A stretch of DNA of 64,000 nucleotides from assembly GCA_026120035.1 (NCBI GenBank), contig JALRME010000008.1, positions 744,001 through 808,000 of the forward strand. The letters are read 5' to 3'. The notes beneath the pieces were generated by a model. It made no database searches. It saw only the letters and a program-made list of their open reading frames with translations, and was not told the DNA's origin. Origin of the DNA: Coleophoma eucalyptorum (Eukaryota; Ascomycota; Leotiomycetes; Helotiales; Dermateaceae). Below are positions 21,515-33,157 of the stretch, in pieces; the first letter of the stretch is position 1; each line of letters opens with the position of its first letter. The translations under genes and the position numbers were made by a program.

Positions 21515-22917
21515 ATGGCTCAAATCTCTTTGGTCGTCGAGTTATGGATCTGGTATTTGTTATGTATCTCGGTCATTCTGACGCGATTGTAAGTTTCTCT
21601 TGGGAATTGACAGTTCATTCCCGATATTTTGAATTAACGACATGGAATTCAGAACATCACAATACCTTACTCAGAGGTCAATTTGGTTTCTTAAGATAGA
21701 CGATTGGTTGATGGCCATAACAACAGTAAGGCTATGATATCCCCGAAGAACTTTCACTAGTCATAGACGTTAATATTCTTAAACCAGCTCTTCTATACCT
21801 GCGTTGTCTTCACAATCTATGGCTTCAATAAAATCCTCCCATTCGCATACGAAGGCACGGGAACAGCTGACGACATAACAAATACTATTTTAGCCAACAA
21901 GCTGTCTTTCATCAATGAGATATTTATGCTCTGCACGATGTGGGGTATCAAATATTGTTTATTGATTCTTTACGCCCGAATAACGTGCGAAATATTTGTC
22001 CCGCATATATAGGAAACCTGAGCTAATCGCTTTGCGACAGAGTCGGATTCATAGAGCATAAGATTGCAGCTGCTGTTGGACTCTACATTGGAATAGGATT
22101 CATAGTTCTGCTTACATACTTCTTGGCTGGACCGTGTCAACCTATATCTGGATACTGGAGTTATGACCAATCTAGTACATGTATAAGCCCTTGTCTCCTT
22201 GTTAGACAACATAATGAAGGCTACAAACGTTAACTGACATCCTAATCTAGCTCAATGCGTTACTTATTTGAACTACTTTATCCTTCATGCTTGTCTCAAT
22301 ATATCCTCTGATCTTATGATATTATGCCTGCCTGTACGATTCCTGTTACAGTCAGGTTTATCCTTCAAGAAGTAAGTTGAAGATCATCTTATCCACTATT
22401 TGAGATATCTATCCTAATTCAAGATTTATCAATTAGGAAATGGCTTCTGCTTGGAGTTTTCGGTTTGGGAGTCTTCGTGGTAAGTTTGACGTTCACTCGA
22501 GAGGGAATCTACTTAGGGAAGAATCGGTATTAACTTGAAATTAAGATATTAGCAGCAATCTTGACAAAGTACTACAGCTTCACCCATAAAGACAGTCAGA
22601 ACTGGGATAATTGGTATTTACGGGAAAGTAGCACAGGCATGCTGACAGGAAACATACCATTATGCATGCCAATATTGCGTAAACTTATGTCAGTGTTGGA
22701 AAAATATACTCCGAAGGTATGGAAGCAGAAAGATCTGCGCAATAGTCACGAACAAAGTGACAGGAGCAATGGGCCTGTGATTGACACAACGGTGGTGCGG
22801 TATTTTCCGCGGAGTGAAGCATCAGCAGAACTTCAATTGCCGGGCATATTCAGCAACTGTATTACTCCTGGTTCCTCTTTAGATTGCACGAAGGTTGGCC
22901 AATTTGATAATCATTAG
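21515..22917 (+). CDS. SAT4/rhodopsin-type fungal membrane protein
   Basis: Seven exons: 21515-21588, 21677-21725, 21788-21984, 22041-22180, 22251-22371, 22437-22479, 22546-22917. All phases agree, giving about 331 residues. Recognisable pieces of the fungal rhodopsin/SAT4 integral membrane family (also called Pth11-like) are: a first helix (LVVELWIWYLLCISVILTR), the KIDDWLMAITT loop with its conserved DDW, KLSFINEIFMLCTMWGIKY, the VGLYIGIGFIVLLTYFLAG helix followed by C, the DLMILCLPV helix, KWLLLGVFGLGVFV, and YYSFTHKDSQNWDNWYLRES. Located in the plasma or an internal membrane; some relatives sense host or surface cues, most are uncharacterised. The cytosolic C-tail is about 90 residues. 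The start ATG is the first one compatible with the first helix. Confidence 0.8.
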
Positions 22918-23772
22918 AACACGAATTTATTTATTCGTTTGATCATGTATAGCGGTTTACATCACAGGGTGTAGAGACCGAGAAATAGCATAATTTAAGT
23001 GGTTGGTTTAGTAACATTAAGGGATCTGGCCCACATGTATATAGATCTCCGTGCCTACACAGCTCCTGTATCAGACCCTATCAACTGTAATCTTTCACCT
23101 CAGTAGGATATTCGTAAAATGTTGCCGACACCTTTAATATAGCGTCCATTACAGGCCTTAGGAATCTACATCGAACATTCCACACCATCCTCTGGCCCTT
23201 ATCTTATACATAATAGCTCCTAGAACCCGACTGATTCAGCAATGGATATAATGTGGGAGACTGACGAGCAGCAGATGGAGTTTATAATCAGACAAGACGA
23301 CTCTTGGCAGTATCGAAACTGATGCGGGGATTTGGCCAAATTCCTGGGGCTCAGAGGCTTGCTAAACATGTGTTCTTTTCGCCTGGATGAAATCCAGATT
23401 AGTGGGTTGATGCTTTGGGTTTAGATTTGCGATCTAAGTTTGAGTGGATTACAACATAACCTATACAATTCGTTCGTCAGAATTAGAGTTATGCTCGAAC
23501 CGGGTCACATACCTGAGCATAAGTAATAAGTTCCACAATTCGATGAAACGTTTGCAGTTATGCTTGGAACTAGGCCAAAGACGATGCTTTTAATTGTACT
23601 GAATCCTATTCTCGGTACTATGAAAGTCTCTTTCCCATCATTAAATACCTTAGGCCCTCATTCATTTTAGTTTTTCTTAATATTACTTTGTTCGATGCAA
23701 TCTTCTTTTTTGTCCGAGTATTCGAATCATATCCTAGTCTCTGGGCAAAGAAGACCATTGTGAATCGCAAAC
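22918..23772. other. intergenic, no gene seen
   Basis: Promoter region of the permease. No motif stood out. Confidence 0.5.
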
Positions 23773-25530
23773 ATGTCGAATTGGGACCCCAAATTCTTTG
23801 AGAAGGACGAGGAGAAATTGAAGGAACTGGGCTATAAGCAGCAACTGCTCCGCAACCTAACTCCATTACACAGTTTTGGAGTAGCCTTCACGGTGATCGT
23901 AAGTTGACAGCAGTTACTTCAATGCCTACATAGCTAGCTACATATGCTGACATCTGTCTCCTCAAGTCTGCCCAAAGCATTGTCGCACCGCTGTTTGCAT
24001 ACAGCTTTGCAACAGGAGGTCCAGGAACAATGTCTATCAGTTGGATCATCGTGTCGTTCTTCTCCTGCTTTGTTGCGTTGAGTATGGCCGAGATTGTATC
24101 AGCCTTGCCTACATCTGGAGGACCATACTTCTGGGCAGCAACATTAGCTCCACCCAAGTATGCTGCATTTGCTTCTTGGGTTACGGCTTGGTAAGTTCGC
24201 ATGTTTCACATCCAGTCTTATCAACCATTGAATAGCCTCAAGAATTGTATTAACAACAAGGCAGGTTCAATCTCATGGGCCTTGTGGCCTCAAATACTAC
24301 TGCTGCTTACGGAACGGCGCAGTTAATCGCAACTGCCGCGTCGGTTAAGAGACCAGACTTTCATCTTACAGGTGGCCAAAACATCGGCATCTGCGCAGCA
24401 GTTCTTCTCTCATGGGCGCTCATGAACACTTACGGACGTCCTTATCTTAGGCACGTACTGTACTTTTCAATTGCCTTGAATTTATTTGCTCCCATAGCAA
24501 TTTGCGTGGCAGTTCTCGTCCAAGCTCCCACACATCAACCAGCCTCTTTTGTTTTCGCAAGCTTCATCGATAAAACTGGACCTAGCCCGAACGATGGATG
24601 GGCTACACGTGCTTCACCTGCATACGTAGCTTGTATTGGTAGCTACATGGGACTGGCCACCTTTTACGGGTACGATTCTTCAGCTCATCTTGCTGAAGAA
24701 ACGCTTCGAGCAGCCTGGATAGCACCACTCGGGATTATCGCCGCTATCGGCGTCACGGCGGTATTAGGATTCTTCCTTATAGTATCCTTACTTTTCTCTA
24801 TACAAAATCTCAACATCTTCGATAGCTCACTATACCCAAATCCTGTTCTTCAAATCTTCATTCAATCTTTTGGAGAAAATGGAGGTCTTGCGGTGTTTTC
24901 TCTAGCAATCATTTGCACATGGCTTTGTGGACTATTGCTCACAATGGCAAACAGTAGGCTGATCTGGGCTTTTAGCCGCGACCATGGCGTGGTAAGACAA
25001 TCCAAGCATATACAAAGAATCACGCTAATTACTTCAAGCCATACTTCTTCAGCAAAATCAACGAGAGGTTTATGTCTCCGGTTAGGGCTGTTTGCCTCAG
25101 TACTTTCCTTGCATTCCTTCTATGCTTTCCCTCTTTAGGCTCTACTGTCGCCTATACCGCGGTAACATCGATCGCTTCCACAGGCGTTCTAACCTCTTAC
25201 GCCATTCCAATCTCCCTCAAACTTGTATACCACGATTATTTCTGCTTTAGGAAAGGCCCTTTCCAGCTTGGGTTTTTTTCACGCCCCGTCTCTTTGGTAG
25301 CCGTCCTCTGGATCTTGTTCTCTTGCGTTATCCTATGCCTTCCAACTTCTACACCGATAACCTTACAGAATTTAAATTACTCGCCAATTGCCTTTGGGGT
25401 TATTGCTATTTTGGCTATCGGATTTTGGCTATTAAGGGCAATGAAGGTATTTGTTGGCCCAGTTAAGAATTGGCATGCGTCTGACATAAGCAACTTGATA
25501 ACAACCACGACATCGAGCAAGAATGGATGA
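23773..25530 (+). CDS. APC-family amino-acid/GABA permease
   Basis: Four exons, 23773-23898, 23967-24190, 24265-24991 and 25039-25530 (introns 68, 74 and 47 bp), about 522 residues and about twelve hydrophobic segments. The N-terminus KQQLLRNLTPLHSFGVAFTVI and the first helices (SIVAPLFAYSFATGGPGTM, EIVSALPTSGGPYFWAA) are typical of the fungal amino acid/choline transporter group that includes the GABA permease UGA4. The conserved loop GYDSSAHLAEETLRA follows TM6. The third intron joins SRDHGV to PYFFSKINERFMSP exactly as the family requires. Role: proton-coupled import of GABA, an amino acid, choline or a similar amine at the plasma membrane; the substrate is not predictable. Intact. Confidence 0.9.
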
Positions 25531-26860
25531 TATTGTTACCTGCGATATAATGTATTATGGTTGTTGTCCCAAATATGAGGTGCGATGCCATGACTCAGGC
25601 ACACGATTCCCACGGAGTTGCCCTATATCAGCCAAATGCCACGCTATGATGCAAACAGACCTACTATCCAGGCCCGGAGTCTTGGGATTTCATTTTAGGG
25701 ACGACAATTTGGTGTTCGAATGTCACGGTAACCATTAATAAAGCTACATATTAGTGATAGAAGAGGCCCAATAGGAATGGCCAGGTTGGGACTGATAGAG
25801 CCAGTATACACACCATATTCACCAAAAACATATCCACAGTCTTGACTACAAGGAATACTGCTAAAATGGTGCTCGTTCAATGGCAATCTACCATTGCGGT
25901 CCTGTGGAAATCCAAGTCAACATTCCGAATAAGCTTGCCATTTGACTGCTTCGTCGGTGAAGGGATTGGCATCGTCGGGCAGCATTGATCGCGCCAATGC
26001 TCGCTCGATCACATAGCCTGGGTTATTAATGGGGACAGTTTGTGGGATAAGAGAGCAGGAAGTTTACTTCTACAACCACATTATAATATTATGGATTAAA
26101 GATCACTTACAGTTTGATCTTACATAAACCTGCATTTCTCTTGCGATCGGAAGATTTGCAAGATCGCGTTCTTGCTATGATCATCGGACTTTAGACGATG
26201 CACTGAGTAAGCATATACCAATCTGGGAATATGCTTTGGGCCAAGAACCAGTTCTTTACACCTCGGCCCATCCCATCGTAAAGAGTGGAATCTACTGCAC
26301 GGTTTTATCGTTTAAGATTGGAAATTGGAAATCCATGAATGAATACTAATCATGTACCCCCTGCCAGCCTCGGAATCGGCCCAATGTTTGGCGGCAGCCC
26401 CTTCGGCTCGGCTGCGGGAGAAAAATTACTGGTGGGGATTGCCCGGCTTCGCGATCGCTAAGCCATCATACTCATATGGCAGTGAGCCATTCCCCGTTCA
26501 ATTATTGATGCGTCATGGAAGGAAGACAAGAGTTCTGATATATCATAAGAGAGTACGCCAAAGTGGTTTTGGCTAGAGGGAGAACCAGAGGATTGGTTAT
26601 ATCAAGCTTAAATTAGGTAGTGAGATAGTATGCAGCTCGCGACAGGATGAACGCGCCCCACTGCGAGCATTCATGGATTCATCTGGCAGGCTTGCGAATT
26701 TTATTATCGGTAGTTGAGGATTAGATCGTGAAACATATATTGCTCTTATTGTTTAAAAGTATCTCAATAACTGAATTTCAAATTATGGCTGTTCTGGAAG
26801 CAGGAAATGAAACGAAGCGGACCCAGTAAAGAAAACTTCGAAACTACACGCAGGATCCTC
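25531..26860. other. intergenic between convergent genes, no gene seen
   Basis: 1.3 kb separating the permease 3' end from the 3' end of the dehydrogenase. A short GC-rich patch near 26360-26460 breaks the AT-rich background; no coding sense found. Confidence 0.5.
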
Positions 26861-27937
26861 TTATGGAAGCTTTACTACTAACTTTTTCCCCGACACCTTG
26901 CCTCCACGAAGTTCTTCCAATCCTTGCAGGATCCCATCAAACCCACCACCCACAAGCTTAATAGGTGGCGCTTTAAGCTTATTCAAGAAGAATGGTAGAT
27001 TTGTGTAAAAGCGGACCAATGCGTCACGATCGGATGGCTGGGCTGGGAACGAAGGCCCGATGGGAGGTAGCCAGGCGAATGCTTCAGCAAAAACGGTGAA
27101 GATTATGATAAACTCGTAGGTAACATTCGGCACTTTTGGCTTCCCATTATCCAAAAGCGTAACTATCTTGCCGCCCTTTTTTGCTAGGACTTGAGCGCAG
27201 AAATGTGTCGAGGGACCTTCAGATATACAGTCGAGCGCAATGGTAATATCTGGAAACTTCGCCGTGATTTCTTTAATCGCCGTGGGAGAGCGATAATTGA
27301 AAACACTGTCGGCACCGTAGCTTTTCACCAAGTCGAAAGAGTGCGGTGATGCAGTCGTAACGACATTGTATCCAGCGGCTTTTGCCAACTGTATGGCAGC
27401 TATGCCTACAGCGGTTGAACCTGAGTAGATGAGGATGGAGGGTGGAGGGCCAACGCTAGGAGCTGCCTCATCGAGAAAAGGCACACCCAGATGGACATTC
27501 AGGGCAAGCATTGCGGTCGCTGGTGGAATACCATAAGTTGCGGCTGCCTCGTCTGTGATTTCGGCTGGCACCTTCCAGGCAAGGTCTCCTTCAGTTGTGA
27601 GGTATTCTGCGAAAGACCCGTTATCAGGACTGATACCTCCATGAACCATGCCCGCAATGCGGTCTCCAACCTTCCAGTTTCCTTTCGCATTCCTCCCCAC
27701 CTTCGTTACTACACCAGCATAGTCGCAGCCAGTCCTGCTCCCTTTCGGCGAGATCAGGTCAATATACTTGTAGTCAATTGCGTTCAGGCCAACAGCATTG
27801 ATCTTAACAAGGATATCTTGGTCCGAGATAGTTGGAATAGGAGTCTCTTTGTACTCGCCACTCTGACCAATTCTTTTCCCTGTACCCAAGTTTACAACGC
27901 GGGAGAGAAGTGCACGATTGCTAAAAAGGGCCTTCAT
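26861..27937 (-). CDS. zinc-type alcohol dehydrogenase / enoyl reductase (ToxD-like MDR)
   Basis: Single exon of 358 residues, complete from MKALFSNRAL. This is a medium-chain dehydrogenase/reductase without the structural zinc site: GroES-like N-terminal half (TGCDYAGVVTKVG, GDRIAGMVHG) and Rossmann half (ILIYSGSTAVGIAAIQLAK, DIALDCISEG-like). It matches the quinone-oxidoreductase / trans-enoyl-reductase group that fungal annotators call ToxD-like. It probably reduces a C=C or C=O bond with NADPH in the cytosol. No polyketide synthase lies nearby, so a role as a trans-acting enoyl reductase is not supported by context. It is divergent from the reductase at 29264, 1.3 kb away. Confidence 0.9.
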   Translation of the reverse strand: MKALFSNRALLSRVVNLGTGKRIGQSGEYKETPIPTISDQDILVKINAVGLNAIDYKYIDLISPKGSRTGCDYAGVVTKVGRNAKGNWKVGDRIAGMVHGGISPDNGSFAEYLTTEGDLAWKVPAEITDEAAATYGIPPATAMLALNVHLGVPFLDEAAPSVGPPPSILIYSGSTAVGIAAIQLAKAAGYNVVTTASPHSFDLVKSYGADSVFNYRSPTAIKEITAKFPDITIALDCISEGPSTHFCAQVLAKKGGKIVTLLDNGKPKVPNVTYEFIIIFTVFAEAFAWLPPIGPSFPAQPSDRDALVRFYTNLPFFLNKLKAPPIKLVGGGFDGILQGLEELRGGKVSGKKLVVKLP

Positions 27938-29263
27938 GTCGTCTGTAGTCTTATCTGAACTTGCCGTGGAGAAACTTTAAGGTAATCTAGATGGCGGATA
28001 ATGTGATGAATTGAATATGAAAGTGTAGAAAAGCTCAGATCTGAGGAAATCATGGAGTAATAGAGATGATCTTATATTTTGGCTACAGTGGTTTGAACTG
28101 TAAAGGACTATTGTCAACATGATTCATTTTGCATCAATATACAGAATGGTTTCCAGGCTTCGGTTCGGATTCGGCACAAATTTGTACCGTTGTCTGTCCA
28201 CGTTTCTGCCTTTATGTATAAGTCACGAAGCAGGAGCGATGGATTATCAATCAAAGCAACGATATCGCACGTTGTATGCTGATAAGATGATGCTTTTGTG
28301 GAAAGTTTATATTGCAATGGTCTTGGCCTTGGCTCACAGAAAAACTCACCTGTGTGGTGTTTGATATATGAAGTTGACACTGTAAATGATTCGTCTCAAA
28401 AGTAGGGACTGAAAGATCAATTCCAAATTGGCGATTTATCAGGCATTATGGGACGAAACACACAGCAGTCATGTGACATATCTGTGGGAGGAAATCTTAT
28501 TATCTCTAGCTCTAGATTTATTTATACTCTAGAAATAGAGAGACCATACTTAGTAACTATGTTCTAGTTGCAGGTGACAGACAGATAGAGATCGACAGAG
28601 AACGAAAGCATGGGTACGAGCGCAAAGGTAATTATTATAACGTTGCGGTGTTTAGACATGTGGCACAACAAAGGTGTAGGTTTGCATCCCAAATCATCGT
28701 GACTGCGTTCTACGTCTACTTGGCGGCTGGATTCCTACCCCCTAGCTACCTCTCTGCGAAAAGAACGCCACTATATTGCGCGTTTCAGCGTGACTAAGTA
28801 AAGTTGATGTATGCCAGCAACCCCATCGCTACACAGACAGCATATGTGTGGTCTGTGCATATATATAGTTACGGAACGGGGCAATTAACATCCCGTCTAA
28901 ACGCCGAATCCTTCCCCGATATTCTGCTTTGTTCACAATCACAATGGGAATGTGCCACACAATTCTTTACCCCAGATTACTCAGAATATTGTGATTAATG
29001 ATCGGTTTCTGAATTTAAAAGCCTCGGTTAGATTTACTGCGAGTGGAGCGTAGTAGGCGTGGGATCTCCAATCACCGAATATCTATTCGAATCTTTATAA
29101 GCGTGGTTTCTATAAGGGCATCTATGTGAACATATATAGGTGGCCTACGACTTTCTTTCCATCATACTCAGTCACTTTACTCATCCCTCTCACATCCTTC
29201 CCACAACGAAAAATACTATTTTATTCTCAAATTTTCATCAAACTCAGACCACCACTACTCAAC
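27938..29263. other. divergent intergenic region, no gene seen
   Basis: Shared upstream region of the dehydrogenase and the SDR reductase. CATATATAGG at 29130-29139 is a TATA-like sequence about 125 bp before the reductase ATG. Nothing else convincing. Confidence 0.45.
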
Positions 29264-30319
29264 ATGGCTTCCGAACTAGTCTTTATCACTGGAGCAACTG
29301 GCTTCATTGGAGCAGCGACCGCTCTAGCCGCCTTAAAAGCTGGTCACAGTCTGCGTGTTGCTGTTCGCAAGGAGGCACAGATCGAGAAACTTAAGGGAGT
29401 CTTTTCTGAATACATCGATAAGATCGAGTTTGTTACTGTTCCAGACATTACTGCAGAAGGCGCTTTCTCTAAGGTGCTTGACGGTGTTACCTATATTCTT
29501 CACCTTGCCTCCCCACTCGCCAAAAGTACGGACAAGAACGATATCTTCCCACCTGCAGTTCAAGGAACAGTTGGTATCTTGAAAGATGCAGCTAAGATCC
29601 CAAGCATTAAAAAGGTTGTTATTACTTCCTCCATTGCTGCCCTCGTGCCCCTCAATGGTGCTCCAGAAGGTGCAGTGGTGAAAGGTATGCAATTTCCACA
29701 TCCCTAACTTGAAAGGGCCAATTCTGACGTAAAGGGTTCGGTAGAGGATACCAATTGGGATCTGACTGTAGATACCGATGCCAATTTTGATGAAGGGAAC
29801 GAGTTTGCCACGGCCATGAAGATTTATAGTGCTTCAAAATTGCTCGCTAATCAGGCAAGCTGGGAGTTCGTTGCCCAAGAGAAGCCGAACTTTGCCCTTG
29901 TCTCTATTCATCCATCCCTCGTTTATGGTCACAATTTGATCCAACAATCCGCCGAGGAGTTGCAAGGAAGCACCAACGGCCTTTTATTCTCCAGCATTAT
30001 GCAAGGCCCAGCTTCAGACAGTCCTCTTCTCAGTGTTTACGTGGGCGACGTTGCCGATGCGCACATTAAAGCCCTGAATCCTAGCATCAAGTCGGGTTCC
30101 AAGTACTTGGTTTCTGGTCAGCAATTCACCTGGAAGGATGCTGCAGGGATTGTCGAGAAGAATTTCCCGGGTCTCCCGCACAAAATTCCCGTCAATACAA
30201 CACCAAAGCTTACAGCAGTTGACACCTCTAAGGCGGAGGCGGATTTGGGTATTAAGTGGGCAACTCCCGAAACAGTTATAACGGAGGTCTTGAAGCAACA
30301 ATTACCTTATTTCTCTTGA
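29264..30319 (+). CDS. NAD(P)-dependent aldehyde/ketone reductase (extended SDR, GRE2/DFR-like)
   Basis: Two exons, 29264-29684 and 29745-30319 (60-bp intron), about 331 residues. The acceptor inside GGTTCGGTAG keeps the frame and gives VVKEDTNWD; the earlier AG does not. Motifs: nucleotide-binding TGATGFIGAATA at residues about 9-20, HLASPL, VVITSSIAAL with the catalytic Ser region, and YSASKLLANQASW carrying the YxxxK pair. These place it in the dihydroflavonol-4-reductase/cinnamoyl-CoA-reductase/GRE2 group. Likely reaction: NADPH-linked reduction of an aldehyde or ketone such as methylglyoxal, a flavonoid or a phenylpropanoid aldehyde. Substrate unknown, cytosolic. Confidence 0.9.
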
Positions 30320-30678
30320 AAGTTAGATGGTCGGCCGCACCTGTAGATAAGAAACGTAGACATGCAAGTGAATATTAAATCGAACATCGTTTTTAGTCGG
30401 CCTTTGAAGAGTGTCCAATCTATCTTATTTTAGCCAAGCGAGTGAAGTATGTGCAGTGTAGTCTTATATTCAACCAGTGATTCTTGCCGTTAATTGTTTC
30501 AAACATAAATCTTTAACTCATATCTGAATTCTCTACCATCTTTCTATTTTGCCCATTTAACTTACTCAGGGTGCACCCGGTTTTGTTATTGATGATATTG
30601 CAATCATAAACTTCTGGATCTACAACTTTGATTTTCTATACATCCATCTGCTCTTCCGAGCAAAGGCTTTAGCCTTAA

Positions 30679-33157
30679 TTATGATCTAGTTATAGTCAAA
30701 CCTAACATAAGATCTATCACTGGTCTCATTCTAGTATCATCCAATTTTCGAGATATAGGTTTTATCATCTGTAGTGGCCCACCTATATTTTTCTTCGTCG
30801 GCAAGGCCATTCCTTGTGTGTCTAACATCGCCATAATAAGGTGAGCCCATTCCTCTGCTTGCCCAATGAAGCCTGTCTCCTGCCATGGTTCATAAAGTGC
30901 TGTATGATCAATGCCGTCGGCTCTCAATTTCCAGATGGACTGCCATCTCGTCAAACCGTTTCGTATGGGCAATAGAGTTGATGGTAAGTAGGTGAACAAG
31001 CTTCGTTGTTGAAAAACTACAGTATGAAGCCCTACAAGTGTAGATTTCATTAGTCCTCGGCAAGAGCTAAGATCATGAAGAGTAATCACCTGCGACAAGA
31101 GTGAAAAGATTCAATGTGCTTAAAGACATAAATCTTAGATAATGCTCGTCGTAATTGTCTTGTATCAGGATACCGGTTGCTTCAGCAAGAAGCAGTGGGT
31201 TTGCAACAGCAGATGAGAAATCGTTAATGATCCAGGATTGCCAGTTTTTATAGCAGTCTGAACCATTATCGGCCATAAAGCAGATCTCGGGGGCAGTTAG
31301 TTCTATATCCATTTCATGGAGAACCATTCGAGGTGGCGTGTTATTGAATATCATAAATGCAGTGTCGAGTAGGAACACATATGTGAATGTCCTAACGTCA
31401 TTTCAGCATACGCATTAATATCAAACACAAAAAGAGCCATAAACGTACCGAATGGTTTCCTCCCGAAGAATAAAGGCCTGCCAATTGAACTCGTAATCGG
31501 TGGCATAATCACACGGGAAATGATTTGCAGCGGACAAACCCATTTCTCTCACAACCTATAAAAGGTGGTCAATATTGCAAGTGATTATATAATATGCACT
31601 ACGTACCGACACGAGAGCTGCAAAGTGATTATGCCGTACACGACGTTTCATGGTGTCGGTACCTTCCCAGTTCAGCAGAATACACATAATGTAGGCTGCT
31701 TGTAGGACTTTCAACGGCGGAGCATCAATATCTGAGCTAACACCCTCAACAGATTCTCCCGATAGTATTGGAGAAGAGAATACTCGCTCTTCTCCAAACT
31801 CCAGCCATTGTTTTGCCAGAATAACGTCTTGGACGTCTGGGGACATGCAAGCACCCATAAGAGTCATTGGTATTAGAAGAACTATAGGAGTGCTTAGAGT
31901 GTCAAATGATGGCTTATGTAGAATTGGACAATGGGGGTACCATTCATCCCAGAAAAGCCTTAAGAACTTTTTCAAATTTGAAGGACGAAAGAAGTGTAAG
32001 CACCGTTGATCAGAATTCTCGGCATCCTCATCCGTCAAAAGTAAATTCTGGGATGATCTGATACGAGAAATACGGAAGCTATCCCACACGGCCTTTGTCA
32101 GAGCAAACAGAGGCTCCTCAAGGTATTCGATAATAGACACCAGATTTACTCTAGTATCAAACTGATATTGATGAGACGGAAAGATATCCGAGGAAGCTGT
32201 GAGATGAGACAAATCTTCTGTATCTTCATGTCCTCTTTCACTGAATTAGCTACTAAGAGGTCCATTCGTTCTTGGATTTTGTCATACCTCAATTCCTGTC
32301 GTAAGCGCTTGCGTTTATAATTGAAGACTAATTGGATGCCCGAGTGTCGCGTGAAGTACAAGAGGAAGTCAAAATTTCGCTGGGTTGTAGTACACAATGG
32401 ATTCGATGCCAGTGGCCCTGTGACTGAGAACTGACCAAGCATTAGACTGGTTTGGAAGTTGTGATTTTGAATCTCACTGTCGTCCGGAAACTCGTCTACT
32501 GAATTAGTTGAGTGTCGATCATCCGAATTCCAGTCTACCACTTCATTATACATCAACCAAGGCTCTATTGAATATACATGGTCTGAAATGGCATTATTAA
32601 TAGGTGGGTCTTCATGTGTTCTGGAAATTGAGTATCGATTATCCTGCACTCGAGCTTTGGGTATTATCGGTTGACGCTTATAAGTGCAAAGCAGATCTTT
32701 ACTGGCACAGGCTGAGCATGGAGCTATAGAATCGCAGGCTTTCTTCGCGTGAGCGCATTGATCACAGGATGTTGCTTTCTTTCCGACCAGGAGACGTTCA
32801 GGCATCTCAAATCCCTTTTCGATTCGTTTGACGCACCTTTTAAGATGCTTGCGGAGCACATCACTGCGCACCAAGGTTATCAAAAGAGTACACGACATAA
32901 AGTGAGCCTCCTGTGAAGGCACCGGCGCGGGCTTACTTACCGGCGTTTAAAGGAAGATTCGCAAAAGCGGCATTTGAATGGCCTCAATGACGAGTCTAGA
33001 GTGTCAATCTGGCGTTAGTGTATGGCTTACAGTTTGCAATCAAGCTTCTAGACGACGCAAGGTTGAACCCACGTGACGCAAGGTGTCTCCGGAGATGCTC
33101 AGCACGCCGAAACGACGCGAAGCACGACAAACATATGAGTGGTTCTTCCTTCGACAT
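30679..33157 (-). CDS. C2H2-C2H2-Zn2Cys6 transcription factor
   Basis: Seven exons with consistent phases: 33157-33073, 32995-32941, 32863-32288, 32240-31607, 31555-31449, 31391-31090, 31031-30679; about 703 residues. Two C2H2 fingers are each split by an intron: CLSCFASFRRAEHLRRHLASH and, after splicing, CRFCESSFKRRDVLRKHLKRC. A Zn2Cys6 cluster follows (CDQCAHAKKACDSIAPCSACASKDLLC). The remainder is the Fungal_trans middle homology region (RLFWDEWYPHCPILHKPSF, MKRRVRHNHFAALVSVVREMGL). The intron positions inside the zinc fingers are confirmed by the motifs reading through. Nuclear regulator, targets unknown; it lies 360 bp downstream of the SDR reductase 3' end. Confidence 0.88.

Noticed and set aside
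23888..24202. Minus-strand open frame inside the permease
   Set aside because: Lies opposite permease exon 2, whose plus-strand reading carries the family motifs and proper splice sites.
26861..27937. Reading the ToxD-like dehydrogenase as part of a secondary-metabolite cluster
   Set aside because: No polyketide synthase, NRPS or terpene synthase lies in the window, so the context does not support it.
28034..28045. Perfect 12-bp palindrome CTCAGATCTGAG upstream of the dehydrogenase
   Set aside because: Palindromes of this length are expected several times by chance in 64 kb, and it is single.
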